Positions 48,401-60,400 of a stretch of 64,000 nt of DNA are shown piece after piece. This DNA is from Undaria pinnatifida (Eukaryota; Sar; Phaeophyceae; Laminariales; Alariaceae), in contig JABAKD010000010.1 in assembly GCA_012845835.1 (NCBI GenBank), positions 12,361,973 to 12,425,972 on the forward strand. Direction: 5' to 3'. Both the position numbers and the translations under genes were made by a program. Below the pieces are notes generated by a model. It ran no database searches. It was not told the origin of the DNA and saw only the letters and a list, made by a program, of their open reading frames with translations. Every line of letters begins with the position of its first letter. Within the stretch, counting starts at the first letter, position 1.

Positions 48401-51400
48401 CATTGGCACTGCCACCCATAAACAAGAAAGTACGAGCTGGGCCAACCTAAAATCGGCCTGATCGGTGGATTGGATCGGCTATGCCCCGCTCAAATATTAA
48501 AATTGTTGACGTGAGGTTTTTACACGATGTTGATAATGTATCAACCAACAATTGGAAAGCCTGCCTTTACTATTATTTTTTTTTCGTCCGAGAGATATGA
48601 CCAATATAAAGATCCGAAAAAATACAAGTTTGTGTACGCTCCCGAGCGATGCGGTTTAATTGCTCGTGATAAAAGGCGACCCAAAATGATGTGTTGCCAT
48701 TCATGGCGCGATAATTATACGCGATACGCGTGTAGTATTCCAGTTGTACTAGAGTACCAAACATCGGCGCGGATCATAACGAACCAAAGCGCCGAGCGCG
48801 ACACTTTTACCAATTCCTCCCATTTCTACCCCTCCGTATCAACGGTGCTTTGCTATCAATACGAGAGTTTCTCGTACGAGTGCTACTGATGGTAATGATG
48901 TTATCACATTAGCTCACGTACTTGCCTGAAATCTACCCCATGGGACTTGACAATATAGGTTTAAAAGCGTCTCGATGAGATAACACGAGTACGAAATCAT
49001 AAGGGCGCGCAAGGCAGTATCAGTACATCAGCACGCAAGGGGACCGTACTATAACAGACAGTCTGTGGAATAAGTACACCATCCCGTATCACTTGCAAGC
49101 CAAATAAAACCAGGAGCATATCCACGGTACATACCTACACCCGAAATAAGAAGGAACGAGCACAAACAAAGAAAGTACGAAGAAGGCAAAACGAAGAAAA
49201 GAAATTCAAATTGACCCAAAAACGAGCATCCAGTAAGAAAGCAGACCAAGTCCCAACAGAACAAGGTTGCTGTTGACTGGTACGATCGGACCTATGCCCA
49301 GCTGGTGCACTAACAGAAGGACGACACAAAAATACCACACAAAACAATTGACAGAGAGACGAAGCGCTAACACAAAACGGGCAGTCTACAAATGGCAAGC
49401 TGGTGGGCCAAGGGTACTACCGCTTGTCGATGAAGCCATGTTCCATGTCAAGGATGTTGCGGTGCGCTTTGCATTTCGTTTTTATCTTCTCGATCATGTC
49501 CTTGGACTCGATGTCACCGCCTTTTTCAAGCGCAAGGTACGCCCGGCAAAAGTCTCGCGTGCGTCGCGCGGAGCAGCGTACGCGCTGAACCGTCAGGATT
49601 GTGTCCGTGCACATCGATGCGACTATGTTTCCGTGAAGGTGCTTCGGGGCTTCGTCGGTTATCTCCCGCCGAAAGTTCTGCTTGGACATCCCCCAGGAGT
49701 ACTCGATCCCCACCCCTGCCAGCTCCTGGTGAAATTTCGGCGAGAGCAGGAGGATGTGCCCACGGCTCTCCGCCAAGTGCTGCAGCGCTGGCCTTTCGTT
49801 CTTGAAGTCGGGCAGGTTGCCGAGAACCGTGTCGATGTTCATCTCGGGTGCAACGGTCGCCGTCTTCGACATTCCTTCGAGAAATCACCCGTGCTCCCAG
49901 AGCACCTGCTTTCCTCCCCGTGGCCTTTCCAGCATACCCCTCCCGGATTACGCCCATCTCTAACCCGGTCCCAACGCTTCCCCCCCTGCCTGCCTCCTGC
50001 GGAGGACGCTTGGTCCGCTTGTCTCGAACCTTCTTCCCCATCACGTCCGATCTGGGGGCGTCACAAAGCGTAGAACGGGGGAGGAGCGTTTGGGGGAAAT
50101 GACATGGTCTGCGTCTCGCCCGACTTGGGCTTCAAGTCCACCGTCCTCGTCGTCACCCCTTCGATGAAGTGCGTGCTCCACGCGCCGTGGTTGAGGTAAA
50201 TCTTCGCCTCCCCCGGACCCAAGCACCCCTCCACCATGATGGTATCCCGCAGCGCCCTTTGCTTGCCCCCCGAACCTCACGTTTATGTTCCCCACATGCA
50301 ACCCGTCCTCGCGGTACTTGGCATACCCTGCTGAGTGGTCGACCTCGATCATCAACTGGTGGCCTGGGTAAAGCGCTTCGAGTACGTCCATCACGTCCAC
50401 TACTTGCTCCTCGAACTGGGCGTACCCCCAATACCCTTCCTTGTTCTTACTGTGCACCAGAAAGCGAGTCCCTGGACTCTCCTTCAAGTCCGGGCGCTTC
50501 TCGAGTCTGCGAAGCTCGTTCACGGTCACGAGGTCGGCCGCCGAGAGCAGAATACCAAAAACATGCCGGACGTCCTGGCACGCGGACACCATCTCCCCCG
50601 GCCGTTCCGTCTTTTTCCTTAATCCCCTTACTCCCCTTATTTACCCGTTCGTTTCCCTCGCGTGCGAGCGCCTTGTATATCGACTCGTCCTGCCCAGTGT
50701 GATACACCGGCTTGGCACGCGGACACCATCTCCCCCGGCCGTTCCGTCTTTTTCCTTAATCCCCTCACTCCCCTTATTACCCATTCGTTTCCCTCGCGTG
50801 CGAACGCCTTGTATATCGACTCGTCCCGCCCAGTGTAATACACCGGCTTGTTCAAGCCGGTGTATCACACTGGGCAGGACGAGTCGATATACAAGGCGTT
50901 CGCACGCGAGGGAAACGAATGGGTAATAAGGGGAGTGAGGGGATTAAGGAAAAAGACGGAACGGCCGGGGGAGATGGTGTCCGCGTGCCAGGACGAGCGG
51001 CATGATTTCGGTATTCTGCTCTCGGCGGCCGACCTCGTGACCGTGAACGAGCTTCGCAGACTCGATAAGCGCCCGGACTTGAAGGAGAGTCCAGGGACTC
51101 GCTTTCTGGTGCACAGTAAGAACAAGGAAGGGTATTGGGGGTACGCCCAGTTCGAGGAGCAAGTAGTGGACGTGATGGACGTACTCGAAGCGCTTTACCC
51201 AGGCCACCAGTTGATGATCGAGGTCGACCACTCAGCAGGGTATGCCAAGTACCGCGAGGACGGGTTGCATGTGGGGAACATAAACGTGAGGTTCGGGGGG
51301 CAAGCAAAGGGCGCTGCGGGATACCATCATGGTGGAGGGGTGCTTGGGTCCGGGGGAGGCGAAGATTTACCTCAACCACGGCGCGTGGAGCACGCAGTTC

Positions 51401-54400
51401 ATCGAAGGGGTGACGACGAGGACGGTGGACTTGAAGCCCAAGTCGGGCGAGACGCAGACCATGTCATTTCCCCCAAACGCTCCTCCCCCGTTCTACGCTT
51501 TGTGACGCCCCCAGATCGGACGTGATGGGGAAGAAGGTTCGAGACAAGCGGACCAAGCGTCCTCCGCAGGAGGCAGGCAGGGGGGGAAGCGTTGGGACCG
51601 GGTTAGAGATGGGCGTAATCCGGGAGGGGTATGCTGGAAAGGCCACGGGGAGGAAAGCAGGTGCTCTGGGAGCACGGGTGATTTCTCGAAGGAATGTCGA
51701 AGACGGCGACCGTTGCACCCGAGATGAACATCGACACGGTTCTCGGCAACCTGCCCGACTTCAAGAACGAAAGGCCAGCGCTGCAGCACTTGGCGGAGAG
51801 CCGTGGGCACATCCTCCTGCTCTCGCCGAAATTTCACCAGGAGCTGGCAGGGGTGGGGATCGAGTACTCCTGGGGGATGTCCAAGCAGAACTTTCGGCGG
51901 GAGATAACCGACGAAGCCCCGAAGCACCTTCACGGAAACATAGTCGCATCGATGTGCACGGACACAATCCTGACGGTTCAGCGCGTACGCTGCTCCGCGC
52001 GACGCACGCGAGACTTTTGCCGGGCGTACCTTGCGCTTGAAAAAGGCGGTGACATCGAGTCCAAGGACATGATCGAGAAGATAAAAACGAAATGCAAAGC
52101 GCACCGCAACATCCTTGACATGGAACATGGCTTCATCGACAAGCGGTAGTACCCTTGGCCCACCAGCTTGCCATTTGTAGACTGCCCGTTTTGTGTTAGC
52201 GCTTCGTCTCTCTGTCAATTGTTTTGTGTGGTATTTTTGTGTCGTCCTTCTGTTAGTGCACCAGCTGGGCATAGGTCCGATCGTACCAGCCAACAGCAAC
52301 CTTGTTCTGTTGGGACTTGGTCTGCTTTCTTACTGGATGCTCGTTTTTGGGTCAATTTGAATTTCTTTTCTTCGTTTTGCCTTCTTCGTACTTTCTTTGT
52401 TTGTGCTCGTTTCTTCTTATTTCGGGTGTAGGTATGTACCGTGGATATGCTCCTGGTTTTATTTGGCTTGCAAGTGATACGGGATGGTGTACTTATTCCA
52501 CAGACTGTCTGTTTTAGTACGGTCCCCTTGCGTGCTGATGTACTGATACTGCCTTGCGCGCCCTTATGATTTCGTACTCGTGTTATCTCATCGAGACGCT
52601 TTTAAACCTATATTGTCAAGTCCCATGGGGTAGATTTCAGGCAAGTACGTGAGCTAATGTGATAACATCATTACCATCAGTAGCACTCGTACGAGAAACT
52701 CTCGTATTGATAGCAAAGCACCGTTGATACGGAGGGGTAGAAATGGGAGGAATTGGTAAAAGTGTCGCGCTGGGCGCTTTGGTTCGTTATGATCCGCGCC
52801 GATGTTTGGTACTCTAGTACAACTGGAATACTACACGTGTATCGCGTACAATTATCGCGCCATGAATGGCAACACATCATCTTGGGTCGCCTTTTATCAC
52901 GAGCAATTAAACCGCATCACTCGGGAGCTTAATATTAATCTACGAGGTACGGATGAGTACTCGCAGCGTCGCAGTACTACGTCCGGTAGAGGTCGTCCGC
53001 ACCCCGCTCAGAATTCGCCCGAAAAGACGGACCCGATAAGCTGCGATGCCGCGCTCAATTTTGTGAAATTCGATCTGAAAATTTCACGTCGTATTCGAAC
53101 CGCATGTGCACACAAACGGAAAGCCTGCCCTTTTTTTTTTTTTTTCAAGTTATGCCCACTTTGGTATTTTTTCGGATCTATATATTGGTCATATCTCTCG
53201 GACGAAAGAAAAAAAAAGGCAGGCTTTCCAATTGTTAGTTGATGCATCATCAACATCGTGTAAAAACCTCACGTCAAAATTCGTAATATTGAGCGGGGCA
53301 TAGCCAATCCACCGCTCTGGCCGATTTTAGGCTGGACCAGCTTGTAGGCACAAGCTGCCGATTTTCGTCTTACGAGCGGTTCGTGGCAAGATGCAGTTCA
53401 CCCTTCATGCGACTCGCTAAACACCTCACGCTTGGCGCTTGGTGCAAGCAATGTCTGCCTGGTTGGTGAAAACCCGACGTGGTCCGTACCGACATAGTAG
53501 GGATGCGACGGTCTATGGTCATAAAGACTACGGCCACGCACAAACTGAGTATACTCCCTCCCCCGCCCGTTCCTACGCCTCTTTCCCCACCCGCTCCCCC
53601 ACCAACCCTTTCAACATTGACAGTAATTTCACCCCTTACTCGGCGCAACCGACAACCCCCCCCGCTCCCCCCCCAGACGACCTCTCGCCTTCCCCGACGG
53701 CGTATTCGTCGCCAATCGATAACGCAAATGGTACATATTAATCGTAGCTGGAATGACAAACATACCTCGTGCCCCGCTAGCGTAATCGCGCCCTGCCTTC
53801 CCCCTTCCTCTCCCAACAGCAAGACCTTGGCGCTGTTCTTCTCCATCCCTGCCACGATAGAGAGCCCGTCGGGACTAAAGCACACTGCCCGGACGTAAGG
53901 GTCCGCCTCCTGGTGCCCGTCCTCGTCTTGCTGGATGTGCTGCAGGTTTTGAGATTTGCCACGTTTTCCATGTCAAAGTCGCAGTCAAGCCAAGCCCAAG
54001 CAACCCAAAGCCAAGCCACGCCAGAGCCAACCAAAAACAACGCAGGCCAAGCCACAGCCACAGCCACAGCCACGTCCATCCGTCCGTCAGTCAGGGTTCA
54101 TCCATCGGTCATTGTCATTCCGTCGGTCCGTCAGTGTCCGTTCATCAGTCCGTATCAATTCGTCAGTCCGCGTCCATCCGCCAGTCCGTGTCCATCCGGG
54201 GGTCATTATACGTTAGTTGAATATTAATAGCGCCCATCCGTCGGTCAATATCATCCAGTCCGTCCGTCCGCCCGTCCGTGCGTCGGTGGGTGGGTCCGAG
54301 AGTTGGTTCATCGTAAGAAACAGGAGTCAACAGGAGTCGCCGGTCCCCAAAAGAATCAAAGACGTCAGGGGGTGGGGGGGAAAGAAAAAGCGCCCTTTCG

Positions 54401-57400
54401 TGAGACAACAAAACGAAACAACAGGGAGATTAAGGCATACAAAGTACAGCTCAAGATCCAACACTGCCTCGTTGCGGAGGCAACGGCATTCTCCTACAAG
54501 TACACACCTTGCCCCGCACAGAACGGTCTTTTCTGGGACACTACAACGACAACAAAAAAAGCACCTCCCCCCACCCCCCCGACCCCCCCCCTCCCCGGTC
54601 CAAGACCAACCTTTTTAGGGAGACAGCACAAAAACGCCTCCCTTACCACTACTACGTCCCCTCAACCACTCTGTGAAAAACGCCCTCCCTCACCCCCTTT
54701 CCCCCCCTCTCCCCTAATTCTCCCCGATTCCTTACCTTGCGGCAGACGTACAGCTGCCGGAAAGTGCCGACGTCGAAAACCTTCACGCACGAGTGGCTCC
54801 CCGCTGCGATCTTAGTCCCGTCCGCACTGAATCTCACGCAGCACACCACGCTCTGACACACAAAAAAACAACAAAACGCGGCAAAACACGAGACAGGACG
54901 CACACGACAAACGTAGGCACACAAACAGAATACAACGCACGCACGCACGCGGACAGACATACACAACAAACAGACATATACAACCAGCAGGGCACACAAG
55001 CACGCACGCGAACAGACACACAGAGGCACAACAGAATCAGCGACAGGGAGTTTGCATAAAGTGGGTAGCGATGGCGAGGTTAAGGGTGGGGATCGAGATG
55101 GGGAGCAAAGGGTACGCACATACACGAGTGACAAGACAGGCGGGAATGCATGGCAGGGCAAAAAGGAGTTCAACTAGATATGCCTTGCTATGTTCTTGAG
55201 CTCTATAACCTCGTCTACCCTTACTCTGCTCTTCCGTTGTACTCGACCCTGCTCTGCTCTACACCATATATCAGATAATAACTCGAGACTCCCATCGAAA
55301 AAACGAGAAACGAGCACGATAATTGCCCGCTGCCGTTGCTGTTGCTGCTTTGTGCCATGTTCTTTGCGCAGTGGCCGATTCCAGGCCGAGTGCCGATCAT
55401 CGACCACGCTCGGTTGCGAAAACAATAGCAACAACGCAGCTTGCAAAGATGAGTATTGACCCGAATTCGTCGAACTCACGGCCGACGTCCTTAAAATATT
55501 TTTATAAAATAACATCCGACACTAAACTGGCGTGTACATTGTATTCCTGTACTCCGTAGGCTCGGTGATGTCGTATTATAACATCATGCTATACCACAGA
55601 CCAAAGTACCACCGGTGTGCACCATAAGAGCTCTCGTATCTGTTGGTAAAAAACTGCTGTGCGTATATACCTCTATCAGACATCTCAACAATCTTTGGTA
55701 AACGTTCTTACGGTACATACATTCCGTGTCAACTATCACGCCAGTGGGTATCTCTACAGCTCCGTGTTCCGTGTTATTTTAGTTTCATCATACGGTACGG
55801 TGGCAGGGAAGGCTAAGGCAGGGCAGGCTACGGGGGTAGTCGAGGGTAGTTGACGGGATGGCTTTATGATCGAGTAGGTTAGGGTAAGGTGGAGTAAGGC
55901 CGGCTAGGGTAGGGGACGATAGCGTCGGTTGGGTAGGAAAGGCCAGGGGCGGGCAGGGAAGGAAAGGGCAGGGTGGGGTAGCGTAGAGTAGGGTAGGGTA
56001 GGGAAGGGTAGGGTAGGGTAGGGTAGGGTAGGGTAGGGTAGGGTAGGGTAGGGTAGGGTAGGGTAGGGTAGGGTAGGGTAGGGTAGGGTAGGGGTGGGTA
56101 AGGTAGGGTAGAACAGGATACAACAAGGTGTGCATAAAATAAACTGCATGAACGAACGAAAGAGTTAACGAACCGCAAGGAGAGGTGGGTAAACTCCTGC
56201 GCTGCCGAGGGCGGCAACTCTTTCGTACACGATCGTACGTGTTTCTTGTTTCGCACAAGTATTATTTAGTATTTGCTATTATGGTACTCCTACCTAGGGT
56301 AGGTCCACCCGAAAAGTAGTAGACCATACTGACCCACCGTAATCAAATTTAGCAAGCCTTTGCGGTAGCACATGACAGGTCGGTCGGTTGCGCGTGCTCT
56401 ATACTTCGACACGAAACTCCCCACGAAATGTAGACAGATTCGTAGTACGGCAGCAGTAGATAGGAGGGCCAACATGACCGTTCAACCACAGAAATTTCGT
56501 CATTTCAAACATTCCGGGATCTCAATTATACTTGGCATCATACCTGCTAACGGGAAATTCCATACACCTTCAGTTATTTTGTTTGGACCGCCCGAAAAAA
56601 AAGGTTGCGGTGTCATGAAAAAAGGGCTGAGCTGAAAAAAGCCGACTGCAACCTACGCGAAAGAGAGGCTGTCGACTGCTGTGGCACAAGCAGCGCCTCG
56701 ACGTCATGAAACACGTTGTGCTAAACAGCTACTAACCCATTTGGAGGCCCAGGAACATAGCAACCAATTCAACAAACGTTGCGGCCGCTTCGCCTGTCTA
56801 ATTGTAGTGTCGTGGTGCGACTACGCAGCCGTACGAACTAGGTATCGGTACAGCACTATTATCAGATTTTAAATCTGCTTATCAGCGCCGACTGACTAGT
56901 GAAAGCGTTTTTCTCACGAACACAAAAATAGCGTCGGTAGTACAAACGGTGGACGTAAACATGGTGTGTTATTCATTGAAGCCTGACCTGCAATTCTGTC
57001 TCGACGCCCAAAGACCGAAACAGCAAAACTGCAACCGAATCAGAAAAAAAAATATAGATCGTTCGTTGGGTCGGTCGGTCAGTCAAGCCGAGCGACGGAC
57101 ACAGAGAAAGCAAGGAAATTCCCCCCGAATGACACCATACAACACCACATGCCATGTCATGGCATAAAATTACACGAACCGCGCCCGCACCCGCTCCTTC
57201 GCTCGACAAGTCGCTCACGTCTTGCGCAAACAAAAAAAGTGCGGAGCCCCGCCCTGATAGCCCCCACTGCTAACAAGATACCAACATCATAAAATGTGGG
57301 TGGTACGCCGACCAACACGATAAAACAACAGACGGGACAAGCTACAAGAATGCTTGCTCGCGTGCATTAGCTGTGGTGAGATATATTTCCAACCCATTCG

Positions 57401-60400
57401 AAGTATGCTGCTGTCTCACGACTTCAACGACAGTGACATAACCTTTCAAAAAGCGATTACGGTAGCTCGTGCCGCAGCAAAACAATCAAAACCGGAAACG
57501 GGCCAAGCTATGATACAAGGATGCTTTGCATGTGTGCATGAACTGCTGTGTAGTGTATATACACTTCATGTCTCGCGAGTCAAAACGCCTACGACAGAAC
57601 ATCCCATCAGCGACTACGGTAATGCCGGAAAAATAACCAAATACAAAAAGTATGGCTCCTGTGTACTCGCAGGTCGCCGGTAATTCCTTTCTCGTCATGA
57701 TACAACACCGGTACAAATATAAAACGGTAGCACCAGGTATACCTTGTACGCTATTTCATATCTGGTATCTGACTATAGCACAATATTGCGGTTCTTTTGC
57801 ACGTTCAAACGCTTTCCTTGCGTAAGATTATTAGTCTACCTACGTCTCATAGACAATTGGTTTACGTATAGTACACCTACACCCAATGTTTACGAGATAT
57901 GCATGGCTAAAACCCGGGTGCACCACAAAGCGTTCTGTCTCGGGGTCTGCCGTAAACAAGCGTGAGCATTAACCCCCCGCCCCTCGCCCGTGCACGCACA
58001 CAACAAAGCGCATGAGACCAACTGCTGGCGGAACGTTTGGCCTTTCATGCACATGCACAACCGCCGCCATTGCCGAACGCCACTATAGCAGGTGAGGCAA
58101 GGCGAAGCAAAGCAAGGCCAGGCAAAGCCACCGATTAGGTGCCAATCGACGGCCCGGGGCGAGAAAAATATAAACGTCGAACCTCTGTGTCGCCCCGTGA
58201 TGATCGCTGGACGTTTGCGCAGAAAAACCGACCAAACGATTGGTTTACTCAAAACGAAACAATCAAGTACTCCTAGTATCTGCCCGAAAACAACGTACAG
58301 AGATACTTGAGGGAGCAATTGATGTTGATTGTGGAATATATCACGCCAAACACAATATAAACCCGGGGTAAACGCGGGATTACCCCCCTCCCCTTCCCCC
58401 TATCGCGAAGAGTAGGACAAAAATACGCAAGGCATCAAAGTTGTAACTATTAATAGGTGTAACCGATGCCCCCCTGGGCGCTTAGTTCCTTTGGAACACA
58501 ATAAATCCATATCGCCCATATCATAACAGCAACAACAAAAAGAGACTAAAAAATGACAGAAAACAAGATCGTCGCCACCTCTACAACAAAATGCACGCGA
58601 CTCTCAACAGTGTGGATCTTTGCACAGCACGCCTTCTAGAGGTGCGCGGGCGCACGTGCGCAACGCAAAAATGACGTGACTTTTCACAAGAAAAAAACAC
58701 CAGTTTTTCTGTCACTTCTAAACAATTTCAAACGAAAAAAATATCAAAAAGGACAGATCGAAGGTATACGAGGAAGCCTTCAATTCCTCTTGTTTAGTTG
58801 CTCGTTATTTGCCGCAACCGAAACAAACTAGAAAAAAAAACTGAAACAGCAAAAACTAAACAAACGGCACTCTCGCCACACGGGCAAAAACGAGCACCAA
58901 TTTTCAGCCGCGAAGAGGGCTAAGGGCGCCTGCCCCCATCTCTGCCTGTCGGAGAAAGGGGGGGGCAGGTCAAAACCATCACCCAATCGCCATCGGCATA
59001 CACATATCATCGCCTACCTGTATTGTCAACTGGCATCGTCTCTACAAGATGGACATCACCAACGTGCCACCGTAAACGGGCAATTTCAACGCGCAGCATC
59101 TCAATTGTTTTTGTGCACGGAATCAATCCTCTGGCGGATGGGCAAAATTACACACCACATCCCCCACAAGGTTCAAGTAGAATGTTCCCCGCACCGTTGG
59201 ATGAACTCTTCCACGTATACATCATACGATTTGTGTCTTTGTCAATTTAACATGACACAGCCGTTCTACCGTGGAAACGCAACGGCAGCGCGCCAGCATC
59301 CGTCAAAACGGGTATCGTCAACGTCCGGGTCAACCGGCGTCAACACTATCCGCATCCTCATCGGCACCAGGACTCACCCGAAGGTCTTGAGATTTTGCCA
59401 GCTTTACCGCCAGCCCTCCCTCCCGCGCCGCCGGCCTCCCCCCGTCGCGATCCGCCGCCCCTTCTCCCTCGTACCTAACCTGGTAGCTCAGCTCCGCCGG
59501 GATTGCGTCCGGAATGTCCACCATCCCCAACCCTCCGCCGTCTCCCCCTCCGCCTCCTCCTCCTCCTCCACCTCCCCCCCCGTCTCGATGCGGACCTGCC
59601 CCCGACCCGAGCCTATGCGGACCCATCCCCAACCCTTGACCTTGGCCATGACCCGGGCCGGGACCCATGCCCATCATGGAACCGCCGCCACCCGTCCATC
59701 TGTACTGACCGTCCGGCCCACCCGCACCCCCGCCACCGCCGCCACCTCCACCTGGGCCAGACTGATGGTGTTGTTGCTGCTGCTGGTGTTGTTGCTGTTG
59801 CTGCCGGCGAGAGTCCCCGCCACCCCCCCCTGGGGGGGCGGGCATCCGACTAAAATTTCCAGTTCCACCGCCGCCGCCACCGCCGCCGCCACCCCCTCCC
59901 CCCCCTCCGCCACCACCGCCTCCTCTAAGGTTGCTGCCCTCCCCTGCTTGTTGCTGCTGCTGTTGCTGTTGCTGCTGCTGTTGTTGCTGCTGCTGCTGCT
60001 GGGAGTCCGAAGGAGGGTTATGCCCGAATCCGCGAAGGGGATGGAGGCCGCCGTGGGGAGGTAGATGAACGCCTCCCTGCCCGGGAGCCCCCGAAAGTTC
60101 CGCCAGCCTTGTGGTTCCGGCGCGAGTGGGCGGCAAGGCGGGCGCGAGAGCGGCGAAAAAAGAACGAAAGAACAAAACAACAAACAACAGAAGAAAAAAA
60201 AAAGGAAACAAGTGAGGAAAGAAAAGACCAAAAAGAAACGAAACGAAAGTAACGAAAGTCAACAACGACACGAAAAAAAGAAACGAAACGAAAAGAACAA
60301 AATGTAACAAAAGAACAAAATCTAAACTAACGAAAGTTAACAAGCAACAACAAGAAACGACAAAACCAGCAAAAAAGAACAAAACGAAACAGCGAGCATG

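Larger units (their letters stand above)
48432..53343. mobile_element. 4.9-kb palindrome of two head-to-head DNA transposon copies in a TUP1 intron
   Basis: The left arm (48,432-50,850) and right arm (50,853-53,343) are near-identical inverted copies meeting at a 2-bp spacer (CACCGGCTTG-TT-CAAGCCGGTG). Outer ends match as AGCTGG(G/T)CCA(A/G)CCTAAAATCGG. The left arm has an extra tandem duplication of ~137 bp next to the centre (50,578-50,714 repeated at 50,715-50,850). The right arm carries ~200 bp more near 52,930-53,150. Each arm holds a transposase remnant with its 5' end cut off at the centre. The whole lies within the intron between TUP1 exons 53,766-53,939 and 47,859-48,017. Confidence 0.85.

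Noticed and set aside
48527-48889. 120-codon plus-strand frame in the outer left arm of the palindrome
   Set aside because: The mirror copy in the right arm is interrupted and no domain is recognisable. It is more likely non-coding element sequence.
55980-56112. Interstitial telomere repeat
   Set aside because: The unit is the pentamer GGGTA, not TTAGGG or TTTAGGG.
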